Positions 12,000 to 23,884 of a DNA stretch of 64,000 nt are shown here, piece after piece; position 1 is the stretch's first letter; each line of letters begins with the position of its first letter. Source of the DNA: Stratiolaelaps scimitus (lineage: Eukaryota > Arthropoda > Arachnida > Mesostigmata > Laelapidae); contig JABWDB010000030.1 in assembly GCA_019614645.1 (NCBI GenBank), positions 1,612,001 to 1,676,000 on the forward strand, read 5' to 3'. The notes beneath the pieces were generated by a model. That model ran no database searches. It worked only from the letters and a program-made list of their open reading frames with translations, and was not told the origin of the DNA. The position numbers and the translations under genes were made by a program.

Positions 12000-12544
12000 A
12001 GTGGTCGACGAGTCCGCTCTTCAAATTGTGCCCTTGCTGATTTTCTGTTTGCTAGATCTGCGATATCGAATACGGATTGAAGTTGGTCGTACGAGCTTCT
12101 ACTACTATTGCCACCGGTGCTGTTGATAAAGAGAGCAAGAAAGAAAACGAAAATAGGAAGGAAAGAAAGACGAAAGAAAAAACTGGCGCCGCTTTTCCTG
12201 GCGGCTCAAACCTCGTCGCTGCAGCTATTTATTTCTAGCAGAAGGGCAAGTCCCCCAACAGCTTCGAGCTAAAGAAAGAGAAGCCTTGTGCAAATGAAGA
12301 GGGTTCTCCTCTGGCAGCCAAGAGCCTGTGCTCAGGAGAAACTTTCACCCCTGAAAGAGTCTCAGCTGCTGCTGCTGTTGTTGTGGGTCGAATGAGTAGA
12401 TAGTCCTTTGGTATTCGCCAGTTTGACTAGTGCAGATGATTTACATGTTCAAACATAAGGGGAACGCCGAATAGGATTGCGCGACGGCAGCAGGAGCACC
12501 AGTACCGTCAGTGAGCCTATCCGACCAAGGAGGACGAACGAGTG

Positions 12545-12583
<39 letters not shown>

Positions 12584-12860
12584 AAATTTAGGGTCGCTCC
12601 TACTAGCCAAACTCATCATCATCATCATCATCGTCGTCGTCGTCGTCGTGGTGGCAAATAGCATTGCTCGTTTCTCTTCTTCTCACTTTTTCTTCTTTTG
12701 TTTTTTTTTTATTCTTCTTATTCTATCATCATAATCATCAACAGCATCAGTATGATGGCAACCTTCGTTGTGTGTCGTCATCGTTATCGCTCCGTCGCTC
12801 TGAGTATCCTGGTCTTTCTCTGACATCCAGATCGGGTTGATTGCCTCACTGTATAGCATC
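12000..12860. repeat. Purine-rich and triplet-repeat island with (GA)n
   Basis: A purine-rich stretch near 12125-12185 is followed by GCT/GTT runs near 12367-12385, a (GA)n tract at about 12549-12576, and TCA then TCG runs at about 12613-12650. The minus-strand frame 12449-12664 only translates these repeats. No gene is supported. Confidence 0.6.
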
Positions 12861-13207
12861 AGACAGCGCGCTACAGATTTCTAGGCCTAATGTTCATTAT
12901 ACGCGTATGGATCGGAGGTACATATATTTTAAACATCATGATTATTCTATCAGAGTGGGTTTTCGATTATCACCTGTATTCAAATGATCAATGCAAGTTC
13001 CATGCAACCGCATTTTCTAGCTCAATTCGTATTATTTTGATGTAGAGAAGAATTTCGTTAATAAACTGTAGTCTTTAGATAATCAATGTTAACGTTGTTT
13101 TGTCTTATTGCTCATTTGTAACTAAACCTGTTAACAAATAGACTGTCTATCGCACACCGGTATGAAAGAACAATGTCAATGACTAGGGCAGTAGTTGTGC
13201 TGTGCTC
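12861..13207. other. No feature seen
   Basis: AT-rich DNA without a recognisable frame or repeat. Confidence 0.35.
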
Positions 13208-13312
13208 TTAGCTGTGTTCATATTCAGAAATGTCGCTCCAGGCCCGTTCAGGGGACATCCGCAAACTGAACTTATATAGATAAAGTTTGTAGTCAACGTA
13301 AATTATTAATCT

Positions 13313-13355
<43 letters not shown>

Positions 13356-13826
13356 GGCCTGGAGATGTCGATCCATTCATCGCAGCCCAAGCGGAGCACA
13401 TAAGAAAGTGTGGCGACCCACTCGCCGGATAAAAGCTGAGCAATATTGTCATAGAAAGGAGGATTTTGATGGGAGTCAAGGTAGAATTCGCAGTTCACAG
13501 CATCGAATTTGGTCAGATTTCTCACACAGGACCTCTCCTCGGAAAAATGTTTTGAGGTGAGCAAGGTAGAAATGGGAGCCTATCAGAGGGTATGTCAGAG
13601 CTATTAGGTCGGAAGGAAAGTCAATTGGGCAGTATTTGGACCACGATGGGTGCACATTTTCTTTATACGATTGGTTCGAAACTTCTTCCCTCCATTGTTG
13701 TGCATTCCCTGCTCGATTTACATTTGGCTGAGTTCGTTTGTAACAGTTTCTTGTGCAACCCAACGAGGAGACCGAGAGCCACAAGAAAGGATGATGATGA
13801 TAACTCAGTAGAAGTGCCATTGCCAA
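13208..13826 (-). pseudogene. Probable mariner transposase C-terminal remnant
   Basis: Two overlapping minus-strand frames resemble the end of a mariner transposase. One has PSDLIALTYP and HFYLAHLKTFFRGE, like the usual SPDLAPSDYHLF...LK block. The other has HFSEERSCVRN, then PPFYDNIAQLLSGEW and GCDEW, like the usual FY..GI..L..RW...G.Y ending. A frame change separates them, and the second catalytic Asp region is not identifiable. The call is inference from weak motifs. A (TA)n tract at 13316-13352 lies at its downstream end. Confidence 0.45.
13316..13352. repeat. (TA)n microsatellite
   Basis: An uninterrupted TA tract of about 37 bases at the downstream edge of a minus-strand mariner-like remnant. 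Confidence 0.95.
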
Positions 13827-14526
13827 CCGCTCCGGTAAATGCAGATCGTCAGAACTAAATAATCTTGTTGCATGGGTACGCTAGACCCTATGTAGTTTTG
13901 GCAATGCGGCAAGATGGGTCTTTGAATGTATGACCTGCATAGACGCAGTTTTCTTTCGTCGAGGAATATGCAATGAACAGTGACCGGAGGTCATAATAAA
14001 CCAAAGGTGATGGTGGTGTCTTCGCAATTGGAGAGAACCCGTGTTTAAGTATGCATAATGATTTGACCGCATTCAGATTCAAGGTCAGTGTTTAGTATTA
14101 TAGTAGCCTGTATGTCCATATGGATCAAATTGCCACCCGTAAATACATCTTGATAAATCACTGCTGACAAAAGTCCAACTGATGATAACTATTTACTGAT
14201 ATATGTATTCAAATACTTATCATAAATATCAAAATATTATTTCTGTTGTATTATTGATACTAGTATACTATTATAATCACAATTTCCAACGGATAAGGAG
14301 CTCAGTCAACATGATTTTTGCGTTGCCGTACTGTTGTTGTAAAGTCACAAGTTGTCTCAAGAAGGCTGTTGATTGAAGCTTTGAGATTACTTGAAATATA
14401 CTACTCCTTGATTATGTAGTTAAGTTGAGGGCGTCCTTACGGCAGCTTCTTGATGATTCAAAATGAGTGCACGTATTGTATACACATATCTCATCATCCT
14501 TGAGGATGATGATCATACTACTACTA
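13827..14526. other. AT-rich DNA with one short palindrome
   Basis: No coding or RNA feature was recognised. A near-perfect palindrome (TCATCATCCT then AGGATGATGA) lies at about 14491-14512. Confidence 0.4.
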
Positions 14527-15010
14527 TATATGTTAGGTTGATTCAAACAAACCAGCCGGACTTTTTTAAATAAAAACTCTATTTATTCATATTAGTAGAG
14601 GATTAGGAGATAAAAACTCTATTTATTCATATTAGTAGAGGATTAGGATAGTAGGAGATTTTTGTGTATGTTGCAAGTATGATCGCTAGGAATTTATTAC
14701 ATGTTTTCACCTGGTCGGTAGCTTTTGCACACGCTTCATGTAACCTCCTTGCGAGAGGCCATATACTACTATTTCATTATACTATATCCTACTATTTCTC
14801 TGAGTATTTGCTCATTCTAATTTTGCTGGTTGGTATTCCTCACTCTGCTCTTCAATTGAGCAAAACAACAGAAGTCTAGTGGTATTATATCAGGAGCATA
14901 TGCGAGTTGAGTCCATAACTTGATCCCCCTCTTGGCTAAAATAACAGCAGCTCGTCCAGATTGTCTGCCAAAAAGTTTTTATGAACCTCTCCGGTGGCCT
15001 AACTGTTTTA
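14527..15010 (-). pseudogene. Mariner 3' end remnant
   Basis: Minus-strand frames from about 15010 down to 14650 give KNFLADNLDELLLF, then GIKLWTQLAYAPD, IIPLDFCCFAQLKSR and, after a frame change, MKRVQKLPTR. These match the second and third catalytic-Asp neighbourhoods of mariner (the YSPDLAP.D..LF..LK block) and the lysine/tryptophan-rich C-terminus. The sequence TTAGGTTGATTCAAACAAACC at 14532-14552 lies where a terminal inverted repeat would be and looks like one, but the partner end was not found. Several stops make it a pseudogene. A 40-bp tandem duplication lies inside its end. Confidence 0.6.
14570..14649. repeat. 40-bp tandem duplication
   Basis: Two adjacent 40-bp units (14570-14609 and 14610-14649), each starting ATAAAAACTCTATTTATTC, differ at a single base. 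The duplication lies within the terminal part of the mariner remnant and is recent enough to be nearly identical. Confidence 0.95.
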
Positions 15011-16387
15011 TAATTATGTCCTCGGAGGACTCTTTGCATTTTGAAAAATGGCTGACCCACCATTATTTTTTATTATTACAATATTAAAATACAATAAACA
15101 TGTTGGTTTATTGATTGAACTCTGACTACAGTACAGCAATGTATAAGTACTCGTTATAAAATGATGAGAAACGGGTGTCACAATTATTTAGGATATCAGA
15201 ACATATTGTTTGAACATTAAATTATCATTTCTTTTTCTAAAAGATAAAGACAAAATATATAAAATATTTGGGCCAGTGAAATCGTTTGTTTGAGCACATA
15301 TTTAAAAATGATATAATTACCAAAGTAGAAGTAATACATCGTACTTGCCCCAAAACTGGTCGTCCACGCCATGATCCTTCCCCCATACAATGCTAGATCA
15401 GATTTCACGATGGAAAATTTTCCCGAAGATAAAGAGTTACTACGTGTTTTTCTATTAGATGTTATAAATAGCATTTCGATTCGTGCAATTCAACCTTACA
15501 TATTTCATTAATTAAGTATTTATAAAAGGTCACGTAGCGTTGCCTGAGACGAGGCAAATAGTACTTAGTGGGCCACGACAACTTTATTAGCTCTCCTACT
15601 TAACCGCGTACTCTTGGGGACCACTGGAGTGTGAGGCGAGGTTGGGAAAGCTGAGAAGGTAGCAACTTGACACCCTATGTACACCATCTGGGCAAACGAG
15701 CGACCATCTTGCGAATTATTAGGTTAAGTAGTGGCAGAGCAGGGAGCACAAGGTGGGGACTCGAGGCGACACAACAGGGAATCTCTTCGTACCACCTACT
15801 CCACCACCCCAACAAAGAGACCTGCCACGTTTAGGGCCATTGTAGTGCAAATAAGCCCCGATTAAGTATAGCTAGCCCTAAACACCCTGATGTGGCCACA
15901 AAAACCGTTTTTTTTTATGTTCGAAAAAGACCCCTCGTCTAGGTCACATTCTAACCAACCTTATAATTATCGTAAGCCGGGATGACTTGGAATTTACTGA
16001 TAACAAAAACCCTTGACAATTGGTTTCTATTATTTTTCTGGCTATTCCAAGTATATCTAAGTTGGGGATTTCGAGCTTAATGTTACTGATATTTGTGAAG
16101 ATTATATCATATTACCTGACAAGCGCGAGGGTATCACTTGTGCATCTCTGGAAAGGCACAGTGCCCAAAATATTTTGGGAATTTGAAAATGGTTCAGGAT
16201 ATTCTTTGGTCCTATATTCTAATAATTACCGTCATAGACGAGGTGCGACTGAAATTTGTTATCTAGCAGCGAAGAGGAAGATGAGCCGAACAGCTATTTT
16301 AACGTAGATTCGGACAACCAGGCAATAGATTCAGAAGTAGAAGTAGTTGAAGGAGGGGTTCGAATCCTAGAATTGATTTGAGTGAAA
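15011..16387. other. No feature identified
   Basis: AT-rich to 15540, then a GC-richer patch (about 15540-15900) with no recognisable frame, then AT-rich again. The frame 16020-16307 (plus, 95 codons) is hydrophobic at its start but resembles nothing I know. A B-box-like GGTTCGAATCC at 16358-16368 has no A box at the right distance. Confidence 0.35.
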
Positions 16388-17106
16388 TTAACTCCCTACC
16401 CTAACGACCAGTGACAAACACAAAAATAACTGGGGCCGCGAGAGCTCGTACTGATGCTGCATTGATCCCAGCAATGCTTGCTGCCGCTGGTTGATATGTC
16501 TCGATGTTATACCAGTCTTTTGATTTGAAATACCGCTTTTTGGAGAACTATTTTCCATGTTTCGGCTCAATCGTGCATACGAATCAGTTAACATTGCAGA
16601 TCAAAGTAGAAGATATGATCGAATCCTTTGAGAGTTTCGGCCTGCCCATAAATGCTACCACAATAAGACTGACTCCTTGGGGTCTACGCAGCGGTCTGTA
16701 TCGCTAGAAACGGTTCTGCTCCGGGGGATCCAGGTGCCTTTGTCTCCATCTGTTAAATGCTTGGCCTTGAACATCCATGGCACTCTCAGATGGCAAAACC
16801 ACACGGGTAAACTTATCTGAAAGTGTTATGCTGTCATTGCGTCGATGTGACGTCTCAATGATATTGGGGTTCCGACCGCCGGTCTGCTTATGGTGTACAA
16901 ATCGCTCCTCATACCCGTGCTTTGTTACTGCATTACTTTTAGGGGCAGCGGCTACAAATGGATACTGCGTAGAGGGAAGATCATTCGGAACTGATGCTCT
17001 TTGTGCTATTTTTGGTGGACGCCGGTGGTATGGAAAAATACCGGGCGGCATCTCTTTTCCAATCTATCCCACGGGTAAAAAGGCCCCAGTGCCATTGTGT
17101 TTGTGA
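16388..17106 (-). pseudogene. Unidentified degraded coding-like region
   Basis: The minus-strand frame 16704-17051 (115 codons) has mixed, non-repetitive composition, rich in Arg, Pro, Asn and His, unlike the low-complexity frames elsewhere. A second minus frame (16388-16594) continues in the same direction. No family is recognised. It may be an ORF1-type protein of a retrotransposon, but that is only a guess from the LINE-like tail that follows at 17283 on the other strand. It could equally be chance. Confidence 0.2.
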
Positions 17107-17282
17107 AGCTTTTCATTATTAAGGAGTATGGTCGACACTCCATTGCCTGCCGTCACTAAAGCATGTATTGTATTGTGTATACATTTGTTTATACTTTCTG
17201 TGGTGTACTATTATTATGTTTATACACCGTCCTTGTGTCGATGATAATTTATATCTTTGTTAATAATGACATATTCATTACG

Positions 17283-17344
17283 AAACTTAAGCATTGTAAA
17301 GTTGCAGTTCCGGAAGGAAATCTCAAATGAATGAATGAATCAAT
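17283..17344 (+). mobile_element. LINE/SINE 3' end fragment with (GAAT)n tail
   Basis: CTTAAGCATTGTAAAGTTGC followed by AGTTCCGGAAGGAAATC and GAAT repeats. It matches the fragment at 45322-45390 and the 3' end of the LINE at 27336-27912. The short tandem tail is typical of elements copied by CR1/L2-type machinery. The preceding 150 bases may be 3' untranslated LINE sequence. Confidence 0.7.
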
Positions 17345-18989
17345 ATACTTAAAACTAGAACTGAGCGTTTGTCCACGATACAGTATAGTATGCTAAAAGG
17401 GCATTATGCATCTTTTCCTTAGCAAAGGTTCGAAATTGTAGCGCTCACCCCGGTCCTTGCCTGCGATACACAATAAATTGGGGCATTATGTAACAGCAGT
17501 CGGCCACCTTTATTGCGAAGTGTACAAAGATGTATGTCCTTTGAAACCTCGGATTTTCAAAGGAATTGTATATGCCCCTATGGGAAGCCCAACTATTTCG
17601 TCGCGCATGCCCGTTTGCGAGCATCTAATATTTTCCTGTAGGAATTGGCCGGAACCCAACCAAGTGCCGGACAGGTGAGCTCTGAAGGGACCGTATCATG
17701 TAGGATGTACACATAACATGCGTTTGGCGTTGCCAGGCTGTTGGGTTAGCAAATGCCATTCCGTGTTGCTTATTGTAGCTATAAGTGCTTGAAGAAAATC
17801 AGTCCGATCGCCTCAAAGGAAATTGGGTTTCATGCTAAGTTCCTCGATGTCGGTTAAAGCGTTGTCGGAAAAAATATGGCAACTAGACAACTATTGAAAT
17901 TGATTGTGGGACCTTCCCAGTTCTAACAGGAATCTGTAAACGGTTAGGTGACTCCAGGTGAATTCTAATTCCAAGTGACCACGCAACGAGGGCGGCCTCT
18001 TCACACGTGTAAATGCTGACAGCCTCTTCGTATTTAATTAACCCCAAAAGATCTATACATGAATAACTAAAGAGGATCAGTTTTCGTTAGAAAGCTCGGT
18101 TAGACCTGCTATTGCACGTTTGGCTCCAAAGGTGTTAAAGTCGTGCTGAGTCAGCTAGGTAAAATCATATCAAAGTTGCAGAGAAATCATATTATCTCAA
18201 CCTTATTCTTAATCGATAAACCTACGTCATGAAACCGATCGTCGATAGGACTATGTTTGGAAACTATGTGCTGCCAATACTTTCCGTTATGAGGATTTTT
18301 TCAATCACGCGGTTACCTACGAACGCTGCCAGTTATTAACATCATCTCCGGTGTGTACTCTCAAAGTCTCTCAAAATTCGCTGGCCAAAAGTTGTTCCAA
18401 CTGGTTGCATGAAGCCCCGTGTTTTTGACAGATATTTCGAGCAATGGTGAGGAGCAGCCCACCGAAGCTCGGAAGAAACCCACCCGTTTACGTTACAGAA
18501 CGTCCGTTTCCTGCTAAGCTATAGACCGCTACGTAACATAATTGTATATGTAATTATTAATATGATTCTTTTATTGAAACATACAAAAATTAGGAATTAT
18601 TTCTAGAGATTATGGGGGGGGGATTATATGTGATAGGTTCATTCAGGAGAATCTAGCTATTTCTGGATTCTTCAGAATGAAATTTCTCAGACATTCTCAT
18701 TCGCAAAATACCTCGCAGTGCTACAATCGCAATACGTAACTCGACAAGAACCAGATATACAGTAACGAGCGACATGGAACTCAATGCAACTAAGTCGACG
18801 AGGTATTTTAAGTCATATGAAGCATTTATGGTTAGCTACATGAGAGAAGGTCCATAACAAGCGAGGCAAAATGCTTGTTATATAACATCCTAATATATAT
18901 ATATATTTTTAAACTTCTTGTTCAGCCCATTGACAAATACAGCATTACTTTTAGTTAGGCCTAATTTACCTGTACAGAGAGATGCAGGG
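17345..18989. other. No gene; one dispersed repeat segment
   Basis: The frame 17457-17678 (plus) has no recognisable similarity. At 18565-18602 lies a segment (AACATACAAAAATTAGGAAT onward) also found near 53568-53602. A G8 run at 18614-18622 and a short (TA)n at 18892-18905 are present. Nothing else was recognised. Confidence 0.4.
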
Positions 18990-19700
18990 GGGGGCAGCGA
19001 CAGAGGAAGTCGAAGTCTTTGTCGTTAGTTAGCAGCACAGGGCCTTCGTTTGCCGCCGCCGCCGCCGTGGCATCGTCTCCGGCAGTGCTGCATCCTTTTC
19101 TACTCTGTCAACATGATAACTGTGGTTATCACAAATGTTCTCACAAAATCCCCCTCTGTCATCTCGTTATCCGCTTAAGCGAAAAGCAGACGGCTTCCTC
19201 CCTCCGACTGATTCTGCAGCCGTCTAGATAGATCGTCTGCTTCGGTTACTGTTTGTGTTGATACGCAGGAAGAAACATTTGGACGGACACCTTAGCTCGT
19301 GGACCAGAAAGTATCGTCCGAATTCATCCGAACCGCCTTTGACCCTCCCGGCTCCAGTTCATCTTTCGGATCCACTCTCTCTGTAGGTGGGTGGATGTGT
19401 GGCTGGATGATGCAATCGATTTCGCAGGCTTCCGTATTCTACAGCTATGCTCATATGGCTTTTCCTCAGTTAGCTGTTTGCTCTTATCGCTGCGTGCACT
19501 GCAGCCTTATGGCTGAGGGATCTGACCAACCATTCACCAACACTCACTGCAGCAGCCCTTTCCCTACTTGGACCAAGTTGCTCACTATTGGATTCGTTAG
19601 CTGTTCCTTGCTTAGGTTCGTCTCATTGACTAAACATGCCCCTAGTCGTGCGGATGAGCGAAGCTTATCGAATTATCATTCTGTCCAAGCATGAGGCTAT
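18990..19700. repeat. GC-richer island with open frame
   Basis: Contains GCC triplets at 19050-19068 and two plus-strand frames (19019-19231 and 19299-19694, 131 codons). The larger is Ser- and Cys-rich, starts with no signal peptide and has no recognisable domain. I do not call it a gene. Composition resembles the other islands in this window. Confidence 0.35.
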
Positions 19701-20129
19701 TTGTTACAAGCCCTTCGACCATTTGTTGTTAGTCGCTTAGGCAGTTTGTCTTGGGAAGTTCTGGGGAGTTGGTCAAAGCACTTATTCCGTAGTGAGATTG
19801 CAGTATAATTCTACGATATACCTCCGATACAGATTTCTAATGACGCCTGTAGACGGGAAAGCAATGTCAGCTATCCAGCAGACTAAATAACGTGTTTGCA
19901 GTTGGGCAGCTTTATTTAGACATCCAATGAATGAACTCAGTGTAACTTGGCGTTAGTAACTAGTGATAGTTAAATGAAACTCTCGAAACAATTGGCTGTT
20001 TGCTGCTTGGTGATGCTAGTCGAGACAGTTCCGATGCCATTACAGGCTAACGCGCAACGATCGGCACAATCGCTGAGTTGCTGAATATAGCGCGGGAAGC
20101 GTCTGGAATGTATCCCATCAATATTAGGG
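19701..20129. other. No feature seen
   Basis: No coding frame of note, repeat or RNA-like structure recognised. Confidence 0.35.
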
Positions 20130-20757
20130 AATGAACAAAACTCCGTTATCAAGAACTAGAGGCCTGTGCAGAGCTGTGTCGGTAACATCCATCAGCTTCA
20201 TCCTCAGCGAGGCAGAGAGAGAGAGCCATCTTCTTCAGACTAATGCCGCTGTTGTCCTGCGCGCTGCAGAGCGACGATCGAACTCCCGCGGCCGACCACC
20301 AATCAGACCAATGAAGGGTCGCCGAGGACTTCACTGGAGCATGTCTTCACCTTCAGACGGCTTCTCCAGCCGGTCGCTCTGTTGGTCGCTCGGAGAGTGA
20401 CTAGCTCTTCCCACTAAGCTTTCCTACATACCTACGGAGTTCGACTCGATCGAACCCTCGGTTTCGCGTCAGCTCTTCTTCGTCTTCGTCGAACATATGG
20501 GGCCCACTCCGTTCATCTCGTGACAACAGCTGCGTCGCTCTTTGAATAGTCCTGTATAAGAGCAACGTCAATGAGCGAGCGAATGGATAATTCCCGATCG
20601 TGAGAAGAAGGGCATGGCGTCGCCACACGTCCGGATCACTTCGGGTCTGAGTTTGCTGGTATCCTCCCCCCTACCCTACCCTCACCCACCCCTCACCTAG
20701 TACAACAACAACAACAACAAGGTTGAAACTTTTGCCAGAGTTTCGACATCCCCTCCT

Positions 20758-20789
<32 letters not shown>

Positions 20790-20900
20790 TAGAGACTGGA
20801 GTCTGTCTGTGTGTGTGCTGCTATAATATTTAATAGCACCGCATGTGGTTACGTAGGACATCTGTGTCAACCGACAGACAGAGAGATCGCTTCGTAAAGA
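20130..20900. repeat. GC-richer island with (CAA)n and (CT)n
   Basis: Short overlapping frames on both strands (20131-20400 plus, 20401-20628 minus) show no domain. (CAA)n lies at about 20702-20720 and (CT)n at about 20758-20782. This looks like one of the recurring low-complexity islands. Confidence 0.5.
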
Positions 20901-21779
20901 TCTATTCTAACGGTTTGATTCGACAACGACACTACAGTGTATATATAAATTGCAATTACAAGTAAACTGTCGGCTGAGAAAAATGTGATAAACATTTATC
21001 GACTTAAGGACCGATTATGAGACCCTTTGAAGTTTGTGTCTCGTTTGACTTATTGTGATATTGATTAAAGTTGTGATGTATGTATCATGGATTGGCAGGT
21101 CGAAAGGAGTAATGTGGTTTATGAACATCTGTGAAAGCCACTAAGGTCCTCGACGGGTACGACGTCTTGATTATGGTACAATGTTTCTGGTAATTCAACA
21201 AAAATATCGGTTTTTATTGGGTGGATTTTTCCATGGTTCGAGAGGTTACCCCAGAGGCTATCGTTGAGGGTTTTACACAACTAGGCTACCAGAACTGGTT
21301 TTATTTAGCCGATAATTCGATCAATTGTATGCACCTGCGTGCTAAACAACCTTCATAGTGTGAAGGATTCGCTTCAGCTTACGATAAGTAAACAGGAGCT
21401 TACATCACGAAAGTAAGGCCTAGCGATCCCTCGGCCCCCATTTCTTCTCCCAACTCCCGTACATCCTCTGTTGGCTGCCTGCTCACAAGAGTTGAGCAAA
21501 AAGTCTCACTCGCAAGAGCCTTTAAGTGAGGGCCAGCGAGCTATCGTTTCTATGGTCCACCAGTTCAGTTTCTTCTATTAGTACTACGCCTTAGGGTGTG
21601 TGCGCCACTGTGTCGCGCTGAGATTGGGGTAGCATAACGCACAATAGAGGGTCGCCTTACATAACTGTACTGTTGAACTTTAGCAATCTCCCATCGATGG
21701 TTTGCCCCAAACCCAAGTATTCGGTATTGTCGTAGACCACGGAACAGCGCAACCCGGGACGGTTCAACGCAATAACCAA
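20901..21779. other. No feature seen
   Basis: Mostly AT-rich DNA. A minus-strand frame at 21565-21789 is not recognisable. Confidence 0.35.
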
Positions 21780-22720
21780 GAGAGCTCATCTTCGTCCGTC
21801 TCGTAGAAGAAGCGGCGGTGGCGATGGTGGTGGCGGGCTTTCAGCTATCGGTCAAACGTGAACTTTTTGGGATGCTATTATGTCTATGAGAAGAGTTTAT
21901 GATGCATTGGCAATATAATTCCCATATAGTTATAGGAGCAAGTTACCCAGTGCGCCGCTGCTGCTGCTGTTGGTGCCCACCGCTGGCGGGCAGCCACTCT
22001 GTCCGCTTTCGTTGGCTCTTCGTTCCCGTCTCCCAGTCGTCGTCGTCGTCGTCGTCGTACGTGCTGCTTCCCATCGAAGCATTGAACTCATCACACACAA
22101 ACACACACGCACTACGGCCATCGAGCTTTTCCGAACGACGCCGACACTATCGTATCCCATCGCAGCCACCACAGCCACATCCCCCATAGATACCCCACTT
22201 ATTCCCTTCATCTTCAGTCCCCATGGCCGATCCTTCCCCTCATCTTCCTCCTGCTCCCCCTCCTCCTAACAGTAGCACCGGTGGTGATAGCAGCAGGAGC
22301 AGCAGCAGCCCCACGTGGCTCTCTGCATAGCCCTGCAGTCATTCATTCCCCCGATCATAACAATCACTAACAAACTTTGCCCAGCGTATATAGGAGTAGT
22401 AGTAGCTGTAGCTGTAGAATCTACCACACAGCCACATAGCAGTTGATGTTGTTTCTTCCATGGGGAAGCTTGCTCAGAGCCATCTCCCCCCCACACATGT
22501 ACTCTCTCTCTCTTTCTCTCTCTCTGTGTCTCTCTCTATTCCTCTCCTGGGCGGCAGCAGCAGCAGCAGCAACAACAACAGGAGCAGCAGCAAGCAAGCA
22601 TATTGGCCACTTTCACTGGCAATCCTCTCGTCCTCCTCTTGCTCCTCATCCATGCTGCTCCTTTGACCCGTATCCCAAACAGGTAACATCGATACACCTA
22701 TGATAGGTGGTGCGTAGATG
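21780..22720. repeat. GC-richer triplet-repeat island
   Basis: CTG runs at about 21957-21972, GTC runs at about 22036-22059, CAC/ACA runs near 22093-22112, CAG/AGC runs at about 22282-22301 and 22554-22590, and CT tracts near 22501-22545. Frames on both strands simply translate these runs, giving poly-Val, poly-Ser, poly-Leu and similar, so no gene is called. Confidence 0.6.
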
Positions 22721-23559
22721 TCTACAACACTAGTCGAATCTTGTGTTTTAATTAATGATTATTAATTAGGCCTGGTGTGCACGACCACTAATGCATTAAT
22801 CGGGGCGTTCTTCGTGTATGAAAAATGCTAATGTCTCAGATATTTTCACGGCATGTTTGTATTATGTGTAGTCATCGTTATATTTGACAAGTTATTTTAG
22901 CCACACGTCACTGAATTAATACCCTTTATTCATTTATTGGGTCCTGTATATGACGAAATTTTCATTGAAACTATTTTCGTTCTTCTCGTTGCGCGATATT
23001 TATTTGAAAAATATTGGGAGAGTCTCGGAAACTTTCAGTGGCTCCCCGTTAACCCCTCTAAAGGGGGAGGTTTCCGCTCGACTGGATCAGCCATACAGTA
23101 CGTAACATACTTCCAGGTTGAGAACAGGGTGGAAAAAACCCTTTTGAGCTTGTGGACTGTCCTCTTCTTTCTAACGGACTTCGTTCTCGTCGCCGCTTCC
23201 GCAACAAAAAAGTGGGAAGTCAGTTGGGTCCTTAGGCCACTTCTGTCATGAAAAACGTGGAACAAGGCCCCACACATTCCCTAATCAATGAGACCTTGGT
23301 CTTTTATCCGTGAGCCACCGCGAACGGCCTAATGGCTGATTACTACCTTTACAAAGGGTACACTCTTGGTTTGAGACATCACGGTTGACTCATCGAATTT
23401 CCCTATGGTAGGCCATCATGTTTTGAGGGTTCTGAGGTATTTCATGGGAGGGAGTGTACCTGACATTTTCTCTTATTTTAATGTAATATACGTCTTTCTC
23501 TGATTACACAACTGGTGGGTACGATTAGCTAATAAAACTATTAACAAACATTCACTTCA
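22721..23559. other. No feature identified
   Basis: The frame 22937-23251 (plus, 104 codons) has mixed composition but no recognisable family. The minus strand near 23280-23335 has an A-box-like GGTGGCTCACGG without a clear B box. Confidence 0.3.
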
Positions 23560-23710
23560 TCCTATTTACTTAGCTATTTCGTACATCGAACACACTTTGA
23601 TAACCTTTGGAGAACAATTCTTGAGCTTCGAGTTTGTGAACGACAGTATACTTTCCATTTGAGTTACCATATCCAAATTCCTTGTCCATAACTTCCTGAT
23701 ATCGATGCTA
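23560..23710 (-). pseudogene. Older mariner, C-terminal part beyond the insertion
   Basis: On the minus strand, NGKYTVVHKLEAQEL (after the GNLW...LCY segment at 25058-25090) continues the transposase fragment that lies on the far side of the plus-strand element. It corresponds to NGKYLAISKLPERW in the younger copy. The continuity across 23711-25061 supports insertion of the younger element into this older one. Confidence 0.5.
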
Positions 23711-23884
23711 TGAGGGTATCCGGTTCAAACTGGCCGGCCATTCGAATGGCGCACAATCCGAACTACGCGATACAATGCGTTCACTTTTGGGGTGGGCATG
23801 CGGACCGAGTGATTTCGATACAATCAGAAAGATGGACACTGCAGCAAAAAGTTCAAATTCCCCAAAAATCAACGGGAAATCATC

